Positions 27,956-36,493 of a DNA stretch of 64,000 nt are shown piece after piece (the first letter of the stretch is position 1; every line of letters begins with the position of its first letter). The stretch is from Acidobacteriaceae bacterium (GTDB lineage Bacteria > Acidobacteriota > Terriglobia > Terriglobales > Acidobacteriaceae): assembly GCA_003168355.1 (NCBI GenBank), contig PMSQ01000199.1, positions 32,128 through 96,127 on the forward strand, read 5' to 3'. Under the pieces are notes generated by a model that had not been told where the DNA came from, did not search any database, and was given only the letters and a program-made list of their open reading frames with translations. A program made the translations under genes and the position numbers.

Positions 27956-29419
27956 ATGCCTCTTAAAACACTATTTCTGAACCCTCCTTCTTTTGAAAAC
28001 TTCGACGGTGGGGCCGGCTCCCGTTGGCCTGCTACCCGCGAAATCGAGTCTTATTGGTACCCGGTTTGGCTGGCTTACCCGGCTGGAATGCTGGAGGGGG
28101 CCCGGTTGCTGGATGCTCCTCCGCACCATGTTTCGGCGGAGCAGACGATTGAGATTGCCAAGGACTATGAGTTTCTGGTGCTGTTCACCTCGACTCCCGG
28201 TTTTCCTGGCGACATCGGCCTCGCCAAGGCCATCAAGGCGGCGAATCCTAAGATCAAGATTGCTTTTGTTGGACCGCATGTGAGCGTGCTTCCGGAGAAG
28301 TCCTTGCGGGACTGTCCGGCGATCGATTTCGTTGCGCGTAAGGAGTTTGATTACGCCGTGGTCGATTACGCCAAGAGCAAACCGCTGGAAGATATCCCCG
28401 GCGTTTCGTTCCTGAAAGATGGGAAGATCGTGCACAATCCGGACGCGCCGCAGATTCAGGATCTGGACGCGTTGCCGCACGTTACCGACATTTACAAACG
28501 CGATCTCGACGTTACCCGTTACAACGTGCCGTTCCTGTTGAATCCTTACGTCTCGCTCTATACCACGCGAGGCTGCCCGGCGCAATGCACCTTCTGCTTG
28601 TGGCCGCAGACTTTGAGCGGACATCCGTGGCGCAAACGTTCCACCGACGATGTCGCCGCGGAAATGGCAAAGGTAAAAGCTTACTGGCCGGAGGTGAAGG
28701 AATTTTTCTTCGACGATGATACCTTCAACATCCAGAAGGCACGCACCATCGAACTGTGCGCCAAGTTGAAGCCGCTCGGCCTGACGTGGTCCTGCACCTC
28801 ACGCGTGACTACCGATTTCGAGACCCTGAAAGCGATGAAGGAATCTGGATGCCGTCTCCTCATCGTGGGCTACGAATCCGGCGATCAACAGATTCTGAAG
28901 AACATCAAAAAGGGTGCTACGGTCGAGCGCGCCCGCCAGTTCACCAAAGACTGTCACAAGCTGGGCCTGGTCATCCACGGCGATTTCATCATGGGGCTGC
29001 CGGGCGAGACGCACGAGACCATCAACAATACCATCGCGTTCGCCAAGGAACTGGACGTGGAAACCATTCAGGTCTCCGTGGCCCATGCTTATCCCGGCAC
29101 CGAGCTCTACGATTACGCCGTAAAGAACGGGTTCATGGTCGGCGACAACAAGATGGTGGATGAAGGCGGCCATCAGCTCGCGCACATCCAATACCCCGGA
29201 CTGCCCGCGGATGACATTCTTTCCGCCGTGCATCGTTTTTACGACGAATATTATTTCCGGCCCAAGGCTGTGTTCCGCATCTTGAGGAAGGCCGCATTCG
29301 ACAGCAACGACCGCAAGCGGCTTTACAAAGAAGCGAGGACGTTTTTGAAGCTGCGCTCAGCGCGCAACAAGCTGGTCAAGCAACATAGCGACGAGGCTGC
29401 CGAACTTGCCAAGGCTTAA
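27956..29419 (+). CDS. hpnJ: Hopanoid-associated B12-binding radical SAM protein HpnJ
   Basis: A 487-residue protein with an N-terminal cobalamin-binding-like domain (about residues 5-150) and a radical SAM domain with the iron-sulfur cysteines in RGCPAQCTFC (Cys207, Cys211, Cys214). The sequence YWYPVWLAYPAGMLEGARLLDAP is characteristic of HpnJ. HpnJ is linked to forming the cyclitol head group of bacteriohopanepolyols from a ribosyl precursor. It faces the minus-strand hopanoid genes across about 2.2 kb. TAAAAT at 27935 may be a -10 box. Confidence 0.9.
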   Translation: MPLKTLFLNPPSFENFDGGAGSRWPATREIESYWYPVWLAYPAGMLEGARLLDAPPHHVSAEQTIEIAKDYEFLVLFTSTPGFPGDIGLAKAIKAANPKIKIAFVGPHVSVLPEKSLRDCPAIDFVARKEFDYAVVDYAKSKPLEDIPGVSFLKDGKIVHNPDAPQIQDLDALPHVTDIYKRDLDVTRYNVPFLLNPYVSLYTTRGCPAQCTFCLWPQTLSGHPWRKRSTDDVAAEMAKVKAYWPEVKEFFFDDDTFNIQKARTIELCAKLKPLGLTWSCTSRVTTDFETLKAMKESGCRLLIVGYESGDQQILKNIKKGATVERARQFTKDCHKLGLVIHGDFIMGLPGETHETINNTIAFAKELDVETIQVSVAHAYPGTELYDYAVKNGFMVGDNKMVDEGGHQLAHIQYPGLPADDILSAVHRFYDEYYFRPKAVFRILRKAAFDSNDRKRLYKEARTFLKLRSARNKLVKQHSDEAAELAKA

Positions 29420-29436
29420 TAAGGCTTACTAAGGAT

Positions 29437-29532
29437 GCGAGCCAGACGCGCGATTATTGTGTCGCAGAGAACGCGACACTTCGCGTGGCTCGCCCATATC
29501 CTGAGCCAAGCAAAGAACGCTTGGCTCAGGAT
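29437..29532. repeat. Multi-hairpin repeat downstream of hpnJ
   Basis: Holds a perfect 14-base stem (29498-29511 with 29519-29532; 7-base loop). Next to it is an 8-base outer stem, GCGAGCCA (29437-29444) with TGGCTCGC (29486-29493), which encloses a small 5-base stem. A GGAATGACA end follows at about 29570. No T-run follows the long stem. Confidence 0.75.
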
Positions 29533-29594
29533 GACAATCAAGGGCCCGACCGCGTGCTCGGAATGACAAGCAAGCCGCACCACCTAAACTTCCC

Positions 29595-30080
29595 GTGAAC
29601 TTTCGCAAGTATCTTGTGCTGGCCGGAGTCACGGTCTTCGCCGCGGCCGGAGACTCCATGCTCTCGCACGGGATGAAGCAAACCGGCAGCATTTCCCTCA
29701 ATCACCTGCAAGGGGTCATCTTCGCAGTGCTCAATCCCTGGGTCGCCATCGGAATTCTTCTTCTGCTGGCGTTCTTCGCCACGTACATGACCGCCCTCTC
29801 CTGGGCCGATCTCACTTACGTTCTGCCCGCGACTTCGCTTGGCTACGTGCTGCTCGCGCTGGTCGCCAGATTTTTGCTGCACGAGCACGTCAGTCCGTTG
29901 CGCTGGCTGGGGATCGCTTTGATCACCGGCGGAGTGGGATTTATCGCTGGAGGGCCGGCACTTACGGAGCATCCGCATACGGCCAAGGCTCAGGACGCGC
30001 CGAGCGCCATCGCGGTCGGCCAAGCCCCACTTGTCGCAAAGAACGCGAGAAATGGGGCACCCAGTGGAGTGGAATCATGA
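29595..30080 (+). CDS. EamA/SMR-like half-transporter 1
   Basis: A 161-residue protein with four hydrophobic segments (about residues 8-24, 42-66, 74-95 and 105-120), the size of a small-multidrug-resistance or ArnE/ArnF-type half transporter. The C-terminal 40 residues are hydrophilic and appear to be encoded by a dispersed repeat (GCAAAGAACGCG ... GGGGCACCC). Its stop overlaps the next ATG (ATGA, 30077-30080), so the two probably form a heterodimer. Location beside hopanoid genes suggests, but does not prove, flipping of a lipid-linked sugar or hopanoid. Confidence 0.82.
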   Translation: MNFRKYLVLAGVTVFAAAGDSMLSHGMKQTGSISLNHLQGVIFAVLNPWVAIGILLLLAFFATYMTALSWADLTYVLPATSLGYVLLALVARFLLHEHVSPLRWLGIALITGGVGFIAGGPALTEHPHTAKAQDAPSAIAVGQAPLVAKNARNGAPSGVES

Positions 30081-30457
30081 AGGGCATTTATACCTGGAGC
30101 GCGATCTTCGCTATCGTCTTCGCGTCGGTGGTCGGCGATGTGCTTCTCGCCCGCGCCATGAAGCAAGTCGGCGACGTTGGCGCCTTGTGGCGACGCATTG
30201 GCTTCGTCGCCGTGATCGGCCGTACGCTGGGCAATCCCTACTTTCTCTTCGGCGTCACGGCCATGGCCGTGGCCTTCTTCAGCCTGCTGTTTGCACTCTC
30301 CTGGGGAGACGTAAGCCTGGTCGCCCCTGCCGCCGCATCCCTCACATTCATCGGCAACGCCGTCGCCGCGAAAATCTTTTTGCATGAACGGGTGGACCGG
30401 CGGCGCTGGATTGCGGCTGGTCTTGTAGCGGCGGGGGTGGCGCTGCTGGCGGGTTGA
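30077..30457 (+). CDS. EamA/SMR-like half-transporter 2
   Basis: A 126-residue protein with four membrane segments (YTWSAIFAIVFASVVGDVLLA, a middle pair around residues 48-72 and 80-100, and the last GLVAAGVALLAG). It pairs by a 4-base overlap with the preceding half-transporter and shares its arrangement, including a DVLLARAMK motif parallel to the partner's DSMLSHGMK. Such adjacent half transporters usually act as antiparallel heterodimers. The substrate is unknown. Confidence 0.82.
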   Translation: MKGIYTWSAIFAIVFASVVGDVLLARAMKQVGDVGALWRRIGFVAVIGRTLGNPYFLFGVTAMAVAFFSLLFALSWGDVSLVAPAAASLTFIGNAVAAKIFLHERVDRRRWIAAGLVAAGVALLAG

Positions 30458-30986
30458 AAAGGCCCCGCCCATTGTCATTCCGAATCGGGCTGAAAGTCCG
30501 GGGAGGACCCTGATTTCCCGTGCTAGATACGACAATTTTCTGACAACGCCGGCAGTCGAGCTATTCTGGAGATGTTTCGCAGCCGGCGGCCAGCTCACAT
30601 TTACCCCGGGATGTGGGAACTGAGCCGTTCCGAATGAAAGATTTTTTCACTCTGGTTCAACAATTTGCGCTATCACGCTAGAACCAGCACTCCGAGAGCC
30701 CAATCCGTAATACCCCCACAGTAAGCCCGGCATGAGCGAGCTACCTTCGCCCGGCTGACCCTGGAACAAAACGGTAACCTACATAACGTCCCCCACGTTC
30801 CCTAGTGCGAAATGTCGATGCACGTACGGCGTTATCCCGCAACCGGATGGTCTTCTCCTTCAACTAACTTTATGCCTCAAGATGCGTGCCCTCGCTCAGA
30901 GAAATGGCACGTGAAGTGCAACGCGCAGGTCAGGATTGCGAGCAAGTCGCCGGGCAAATGCAGATTGGCGCTTGCAGGACTGGTGT
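30458..30986. other. Intergenic region without a recognised gene
   Basis: About 530 bases. A fragment at 30474-30495 (TGTCATTCCGAATCGGGCTGA) is a reversed copy end of the GGAATGACA repeat class. The remainder has no coding frame with a plausible start, no hairpin with T-run and no recognised RNA gene. Confidence 0.5.
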
Positions 30987-31616
30987 ATGGTGAAACGATT
31001 TGCACTTGTCGAAGTCGTTTCGTTTGTGTTGCTGATTGCCTGCGCGGCGGTATGCCAGGACGTGCGTCCGACCCTTCCTGATGCGCCTTTGGTGCAGACC
31101 GCAACTCGGGCGCAAAGCCTTAACGTGCTCGAACAGGCGCGCTCACCTCTGGAATTTGGCGTGATGCCCGGCTACGCAGCCGTGGTGCGCCAAAGCGAAT
31201 TCGCCGCTACGTACAGAACAGCATCCCGTCAGGAAAAGTCGCGCACTATTTTTGAGAAATATCTGGCACCGTCGTCGCCAAAGCAGCAGGGCGATCGACT
31301 TTCCAGCAATGGCAGCTTGATGGGCCGGGCCACGAATGCAGCTTCGCGCATCATTGTCACGCGGGATGAGTCCGGAAGGGCCAGGTTGAACACCTCGTAT
31401 CTCCTGCGAGCACTGAGCTCAGTCGCCGCTGACACCGCCTCGACTCCGTATTGGAGGCGTTCTGCCGGAGAGCCGTTCAGCGATTTTGGTTCGACCGTTG
31501 GCGGTGACGCCGGCATGAACGTATGGCACGAGGTTGGTCCCGGCCTTCAGCATTTGATGAGAAACCACGCGCCGAAATTCGTGTCCAGGATCGAAGAGCG
31601 CATCGTCCACCGCTAG
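30987..31616 (+). CDS. Secreted protein of unknown function
   Basis: A 209-residue protein with a signal peptide (VVSFVLLIACAAVCQ). The C-terminal half (about residues 110-205) has a distinctive alanine/serine-rich segment with SVAADTASTPYWRR, FGSTVGGDAGMNVWHEVGPGLQ and a KFVSRIEERI end, reminiscent of conserved secreted proteins of acidobacteria. ATG 30987 starts directly before the signal peptide; the frame is open 17 codons further upstream. It lies between the transporter pair and the convergent hpnE, with no motif that reveals a role. Confidence 0.72.
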   Translation: MVKRFALVEVVSFVLLIACAAVCQDVRPTLPDAPLVQTATRAQSLNVLEQARSPLEFGVMPGYAAVVRQSEFAATYRTASRQEKSRTIFEKYLAPSSPKQQGDRLSSNGSLMGRATNAASRIIVTRDESGRARLNTSYLLRALSSVAADTASTPYWRRSAGEPFSDFGSTVGGDAGMNVWHEVGPGLQHLMRNHAPKFVSRIEERIVHR

Positions 31617-31659
31617 CTCCCGGCCCAGCCGGCACGAGATCGCGACCGAAATCGTAACC

Positions 31660-33069
31660 TCAGCGCGCAAACAAGCGCATCAAGCCGGAAGCCGGAAGAT
31701 CAGGTACAAGGAACTTTCTGTCCGTCATTCCACAGGCAACCATCAGCGCTTCCGCAGCCAGATATCCGCTGCGCACCGCGCCTTCCATGGTGGCCGGCCA
31801 GCCGGTGGCGGTCCAGTCTCCAGCGAGAAAAACACGTGGCCACGCGGTGGTTTGCTGCGGACGGTAAGCGTCAATGCCGGGGCGCGGCGAATAAGTCGCG
31901 TGGACTTCCTTGATCACGGTCGACTTCACCAAATTCGCTGTACGCGCCTCCGGAAAAAATTCGCGGACTTCTTTCAGGGCTAAGTCAACAATCTCGGTAC
32001 GCGATTTATCGATGAGGGTCTTCGAGGCGCTCACGACGAGTTCAATGTAGCTGCCGGAGTCTCCCTGGGCATTGCCGCGCGTCGCCAATAGGCGCGACTT
32101 GTGGAACATCCATTGAATTGTGCGGTCGAGGAGGACGGCGTGGTCGAGATCGGAGATTTGGCGGTCAAACCAGAGGTGAATGCCGGTAATGGGACAGGAT
32201 TCGAAGTGGGTGAGCTTTTCGCGTAGCGGGACGGCTTCGGGAGTTTCCGGGAGGACACGGTCGAGGCCGTCGAAGGGCAGAGCGAGAACGAGATAATCGA
32301 AGGTTTCTTCCGCTTCGCTAACGCGAACCTTGACCTGCGTGGGCTCGGAAAAAAAAGTTTCCAGCGAGGCGCGGAAGCGAATCTGGCCGCTGCGGGCGCG
32401 AATGTAATCTCCCGCACGATTGTAAAGCTCGGTCAAGGGAATGGCAGGAACGCCCATGTGGCGCGCCGCGGGGGACTTCATCGACTCGCGGACGACCTGC
32501 GCGGCGTAGGAAATTGAAATCAGGTCAAGGTCCTCACTCAGAGAGCTGATCAGGATCGGCTTCCAGAAGCGCTGGATGGCGTTCTCGGTCTGGCCGTGTC
32601 GGCGACACCAGTCGAGAAACGATCGGCCGGTGTCGGGTTGCGAAGTCAAAGTCAGGGCCGCGATGGCGCGGGAAATTACGAACTTGTCTTTCGCTGAGAG
32701 AAAAGGAAAACGCAGAAACGATGGCGCAGTGTGCAGCGGCGCGGGCAGCGGAGAAGCACGCATCACACTGGTGCGTCCCCCGGGCTCGATGAAGGTCATT
32801 TCGTCGTACCAGCGGATTTTGTCTTCCACACCGATGCGGCGGTAGAACTCGACCAGGTTAGTGCAGACGCGAAAGAGGACGTGCTGGCAGTTATCGACGA
32901 CTTCACCGGTGCCGGGATGTTCATAGGAAGACGCCCGCCCGCCGAGATACGGACGGCGCTCGAAGAGCATAACGCGAAAGCCGGAATCGGCGAGCGCGCA
33001 GGCTGCGGCTAGGCCGGCGAGGCCGCCTCCGGCTATCGCTACAGTAGGTTGGGTTGGGGTCTGGATCAT
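31660..33069 (-). CDS. hpnE: Hydroxysqualene dehydroxylase HpnE
   Basis: A 469-residue FAD-dependent amine-oxidase-fold protein. HpnE reduces hydroxysqualene to squalene as the third step of the HpnC/D/E route. The N-terminal dinucleotide loop is GGGLAGLAAACALADSG with FERRPYLGGRA following, and the C-terminal FAD motif is VFLAGDWTATGWPATMEGAVRSG. It is the last gene of the minus-strand hopanoid set, 131 bases after hpnD, with a dispersed repeat in the gap. Confidence 0.93.
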   Translation of the reverse strand: MIQTPTQPTVAIAGGGLAGLAAACALADSGFRVMLFERRPYLGGRASSYEHPGTGEVVDNCQHVLFRVCTNLVEFYRRIGVEDKIRWYDEMTFIEPGGRTSVMRASPLPAPLHTAPSFLRFPFLSAKDKFVISRAIAALTLTSQPDTGRSFLDWCRRHGQTENAIQRFWKPILISSLSEDLDLISISYAAQVVRESMKSPAARHMGVPAIPLTELYNRAGDYIRARSGQIRFRASLETFFSEPTQVKVRVSEAEETFDYLVLALPFDGLDRVLPETPEAVPLREKLTHFESCPITGIHLWFDRQISDLDHAVLLDRTIQWMFHKSRLLATRGNAQGDSGSYIELVVSASKTLIDKSRTEIVDLALKEVREFFPEARTANLVKSTVIKEVHATYSPRPGIDAYRPQQTTAWPRVFLAGDWTATGWPATMEGAVRSGYLAAEALMVACGMTDRKFLVPDLPASGLMRLFAR

Positions 33070-33100
33070 GAATGCGGCTACGTTATTGCCGCTGGAACAA

Positions 33101-33164
33101 CAGCAGGTTCCCTTCGACTTCGCTCAGGCTCTCACCGAGCCTTCGGCTCGATTCGGAATGACAA
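33101..33164. repeat. Dispersed intergenic repeat between hpnD and hpnE
   Basis: Starts CAGCAGGTTCC and has an internal hairpin, GAGCCTTCGGCTC. It ends TTCGGAATGACAAAA, like 27746-27790. It interrupts an otherwise tight operon. Confidence 0.65.
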
Positions 33165-33200
33165 AAATTTGGTTCAAACCGGTTCGAAATGGCAAACTTA

Positions 33201-34160
33201 TCATGTGAGGCGCTGCAGAAAACCTTTCCCGAGGATGCGCAGCTTCTCGCTGACGGTGAGGCTCACCTTGCCGCTGAAGACGTCATACTGCTGCTCGGCG
33301 ATTTTCTCGAGCAGCCTGCGGTAGATGTTGACCAGCACCCACAACGCGGGCTGGCTGTCTTCCGAGATATAGGGGATCAGTTGGTCGCCGGCATGGTAGA
33401 ACTCGCGGGCGCGGTCGGCTTCGAGTTTCAGCAAGGGGCGGAAGCGTGGTGCATCCGGGTTGGCAAGCAGATCCGCGGCAGACAGACCGAACCTGGCCAA
33501 GTCCTCTTCCGGCAAGTAAACGCGGCCCATGGCGGCGTCTTCCGTCACGTCGCGAATAATGTTGGTGAGTTGGAAGGCCAGGCCGCACTGCTCAGCCAGC
33601 GATTCAGCCGCGGGATCGCGATAGCCGAAGATGTGGATGCAGACGAGGCCCACCACTGACGCCACGCGGTAACAATAGACTTTCAGATCTTCGAAGGTTC
33701 TGTATTGCACGGTGAGCGGCACAGCCGCAGCCTCGGCGGAAGGAGGTGGTTCATGGCTCTCCGATCCGGATTCCACATCCATTGCAGTTCCCATGGCGAG
33801 TTCGTCGAGCAGGCCCGCGGGGATGGTATATCTGCGTTGCGCGTCGGTCAGCGCCAGAAGAATTGGATCGTCGCTAGGCTCACCTTGCTGCGCGCGGTGC
33901 AGCGCATCCAGCCATGTGTCCAGCTTGAAGCGGCGTTCTTCAAAACTGAGGCTGGAGTCGTCAGTAATGTCATCGCAACGCCGCATGAAGGCATACACGG
34001 CGCACAGCGCTTGGCGTTTGCGCTTGGGGAGCACCAGAAATGCGTAGTAGAAATTTTTCGCATTGGTGCGCGTGATCCCGCGGCAAACCGAATACGCCAT
34101 GGTGAGCTGCGCCGGCGCCGGATTCCACGGAGTCAACACTTGCTGTGCTCCTGCACTCAT
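33201..34160 (-). CDS. hpnD: Presqualene diphosphate synthase HpnD
   Basis: A 319-residue trans-isoprenyl diphosphate synthase-like enzyme joining two farnesyl diphosphates into presqualene diphosphate. The first aspartate motif is in FMRRCDDITDD (about residues 58-68) and the second in QLTNIIRDVTEDAAMGRVYLPEED (about 195-218). ITRTNAKNFYYAFLVLPKRKR at the N-terminus is typical of HpnD. Its ATG overlaps the hpnC stop by 4 bases (34157-34160), so the two are coupled. Confidence 0.94.
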   Translation of the reverse strand: MSAGAQQVLTPWNPAPAQLTMAYSVCRGITRTNAKNFYYAFLVLPKRKRQALCAVYAFMRRCDDITDDSSLSFEERRFKLDTWLDALHRAQQGEPSDDPILLALTDAQRRYTIPAGLLDELAMGTAMDVESGSESHEPPPSAEAAAVPLTVQYRTFEDLKVYCYRVASVVGLVCIHIFGYRDPAAESLAEQCGLAFQLTNIIRDVTEDAAMGRVYLPEEDLARFGLSAADLLANPDAPRFRPLLKLEADRAREFYHAGDQLIPYISEDSQPALWVLVNIYRRLLEKIAEQQYDVFSGKVSLTVSEKLRILGKGFLQRLT

Positions 34161-35098
34161 AACAACTTCCCCAGCGCGGCCCGCGCCACCAGCGCCAGCT
34201 TGCGCGGCTTGGAGATGACCGGGTGGCGTCCGAGTACGGCAAAGCCCTGGCGCTCGATTGCTCTCAGAATCTCCTGGCCACCGCGGCTGAAGAGTTCGAG
34301 ATCTACCGCTAAAGCTCTGTCCACCTTCTTGACGAGCGGCAGGCCGCGATCAAACCATTGGCGGGCGCGCTCCACTTCAAACTTCATCATCTCGCAGAAC
34401 GCAGGAGTGTTGCGCTTCTGCGCCAGATCTTCCTCGCTCACTGAATAACGACGCAAATCTTCCAGCGGCAAATAGATCCGTCCCTTACCGTAGTCCACGG
34501 TCACGTCCTGCCAGAAGTTTGCCAACTGTAGCGCAGTGCAGGTGTAGTCGGAAAGTTGCTGACGCTCGACGTCGTTATAGCCGCAAAGGTAGAGAACAAG
34601 ATGTCCAACCGGATTCGCGGAATAGCGGCAATAGCCGAGAACATCGTCGAAGGTTTCGAAGCGGGTGACGGTCTGATCCTGACAGAAGGCGATGAGGAGA
34701 TCGGAGAATTCGTGTTTCGGGATGTTGAACTTCCGCACGGTTTCCGCCAGAGCAACAAAAACGGGATGGCGGGGATGGCCATCGTAGCAAGCGTCCAGTT
34801 CCGTCTCCCACTCATTGAGCAGAGCCAGCGCAGCGGCCGCGTCTCCAACTTCGTCGCCCAGATCGTCGGAGATGCGGCAGTAGGCGTAGACATTCAGGAA
34901 ATCCTGGCGCAACTTCTTGGGCAGAAACCAGGTGGCGACGGAGAAGTTTTCGTAGTGGGTGCGGGCCAGGCGGCGGCAGTATTCTTGGGACTCTTCCAGC
35001 GAAGGAGCGGACTGCGGGATGGCATATTCGGCGGGCAGGCGGCTCCAACCGTTTACCAGCGGCGTGACACGAGAATCAGAAGTGGTGGTAGCAGTCAT
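34157..35098 (-). CDS. hpnC: Hydroxysqualene synthase HpnC
   Basis: A 313-residue squalene/phytoene-synthase-fold enzyme converting presqualene diphosphate to hydroxysqualene. HpnC-type features are THYENFSVATWFLPKKLR near residue 50, the acidic motif YCRISDDLGDE (about 74-84), and ANFWQDVTVDYGKGRIYLP (about 197-215). It starts the tight hpnC-hpnD pair; 345 bases of repeat-bearing DNA separate it from the upstream dehydrogenase genes. Confidence 0.94.
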   Translation of the reverse strand: MTATTTSDSRVTPLVNGWSRLPAEYAIPQSAPSLEESQEYCRRLARTHYENFSVATWFLPKKLRQDFLNVYAYCRISDDLGDEVGDAAAALALLNEWETELDACYDGHPRHPVFVALAETVRKFNIPKHEFSDLLIAFCQDQTVTRFETFDDVLGYCRYSANPVGHLVLYLCGYNDVERQQLSDYTCTALQLANFWQDVTVDYGKGRIYLPLEDLRRYSVSEEDLAQKRNTPAFCEMMKFEVERARQWFDRGLPLVKKVDRALAVDLELFSRGGQEILRAIERQGFAVLGRHPVISKPRKLALVARAALGKLL

Positions 35099-35443
35099 TC
35101 AGTAATTAGCACGGTCTCGATTGTTGTTCGCTCCCCCGGCGCCACCTGGGACTCGTGCTGTCGTTCTGGAACCGGCTAGGGGCTAAAGCCAAAAATCCTG
35201 GACACTTTACGCGGAGCTTAAGCGCCGTGCCTCCACGGTGCTGCCCACCATTGAGTACAGCACCCCTAGTTCAAGAAAACCCTGAGCATCATGAGAACTC
35301 CTTGCATTGCCGACGCGACTGCACGCTTGCATGGGATCCTTCGACTGCGCAAGACGCCCACTTCGCGTCTTGCTTCGCTCAGGATGACAGACCACCTTAA
35401 TACAGCAGATCATTCTAATGACAGCCCGCCTCCACGGCATCAA
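35099..35443. other. Intergenic region with dispersed repeat
   Basis: About 345 bases upstream of hpnC on the minus strand. Bases 35330-35392 form a repeat beginning GGGATCCTTCGACTGCG with an inner AAGACGC/GCGTCTT pair and ending CTCAGGATGACAG; a near relative lies at 58890-58950. The remainder (35099-35329) has no recognisable gene and may hold an hpnC promoter. Confidence 0.6.
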
Positions 35444-36493
35444 TCAGTGGCCGGGAATGATGGCCGTTTTGATGTCGCCACCGCGGTTCAGCATGTGGCG
35501 CAGCACCTTCTGCAAGCTGGAGAGCGGAGCTTCACCGGTGATGTAATCGGTCGGGCGAATCTTCTTGGCCGCTATTAACCCAAACGCGCGGCGCACGGTT
35601 TCCGGAGTGTGATGGAACGTGGCCTTCAGCGTAATCTCGGAATAGTGCAGGCGGTTGGTATCGAGTTGCACCTTGCTGCCGCTGGAGCATCCGCCGAAGA
35701 AATTGACGGTACCGCCTTTTCGCACCATCTCCACCGTCCATTCCCAGGCTTCGGGACGGCCTACCGCCTCGATCACTACATCGCAGCCGCGCTTCTGCGG
35801 GGTAAGCGCGCGCACCGCCTCGATTACATTCGCCACTTTGGTGGTCTGCACAATCTCGTGCGCGCCCATGTGCTTAGCGGCTACGACCTGTTCGTCGCGC
35901 TTCACCACCGCGATCACGTTGCAACCGATGGCGCGCGCCACCTGCACAAACATCAGCCCGATGGGGCCGCCGCCGATGATGGTAACGGTGTCCCCGATTT
36001 CCACCCCGGTCTCGTGCAAGCCGCGGAGCACGCAGGCCAGAGGCTCAGTCATGGCCGCGTCTTCAAAACTCACGTTAGCCGGAATGACCAGCATGTTGGC
36101 CTCGACGATGCGCCGCGGCACGCGGATGTATTCCGCATAGGCTCCATTATTGAAGAGCAGGTCTTCGCAGAGATTTTCCTGGTGCTTGGAGCAGTAGAAG
36201 CACATCTGGCAGGGAGCGGAATTCAGCGCCACCACGCGCTGGCCTTTCTTGAAGCTGAGCACGCCCTCGCCGACTTCTTCGATCACGCCGGCCAGCTCAT
36301 GGCCGAAGAGCGCCGGAGGAACAATCATGCGGGCGTGATAGCCGCGCTGGTACACCTTGAGGTCGGTGCCGCAAGTGAGAGCCACCTGCACTTTGACCAA
36401 GACCTCGCCCTTTTCCACGCGAGGGATGGGCACTCTTTCAATCTTCAGATCTTCTTTGCCGTACAGAACGGCAGCTGTCATTTTTCCATTCAC
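35444..36493 (-). CDS. Zinc-dependent alcohol/polyol dehydrogenase (MDR), second of a pair
   Basis: A 349-residue medium-chain dehydrogenase. Catalytic zinc ligands are visible in LTCGTDLK and FGHELAG. The structural zinc lobe has four cysteines in PCQMCFYCSKHQENLC, and the cofactor loop is IIGGGPIGL. Its ATG overlaps the stop of the upstream paralogue (36490-36493). Substrate is unknown; the position inside the hopanoid operon makes a polyol side chain or a sugar intermediate a reasonable guess only. Confidence 0.88.
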   Translation of the reverse strand: MNGKMTAAVLYGKEDLKIERVPIPRVEKGEVLVKVQVALTCGTDLKVYQRGYHARMIVPPALFGHELAGVIEEVGEGVLSFKKGQRVVALNSAPCQMCFYCSKHQENLCEDLLFNNGAYAEYIRVPRRIVEANMLVIPANVSFEDAAMTEPLACVLRGLHETGVEIGDTVTIIGGGPIGLMFVQVARAIGCNVIAVVKRDEQVVAAKHMGAHEIVQTTKVANVIEAVRALTPQKRGCDVVIEAVGRPEAWEWTVEMVRKGGTVNFFGGCSSGSKVQLDTNRLHYSEITLKATFHHTPETVRRAFGLIAAKKIRPTDYITGEAPLSSLQKVLRHMLNRGGDIKTAIIPGH

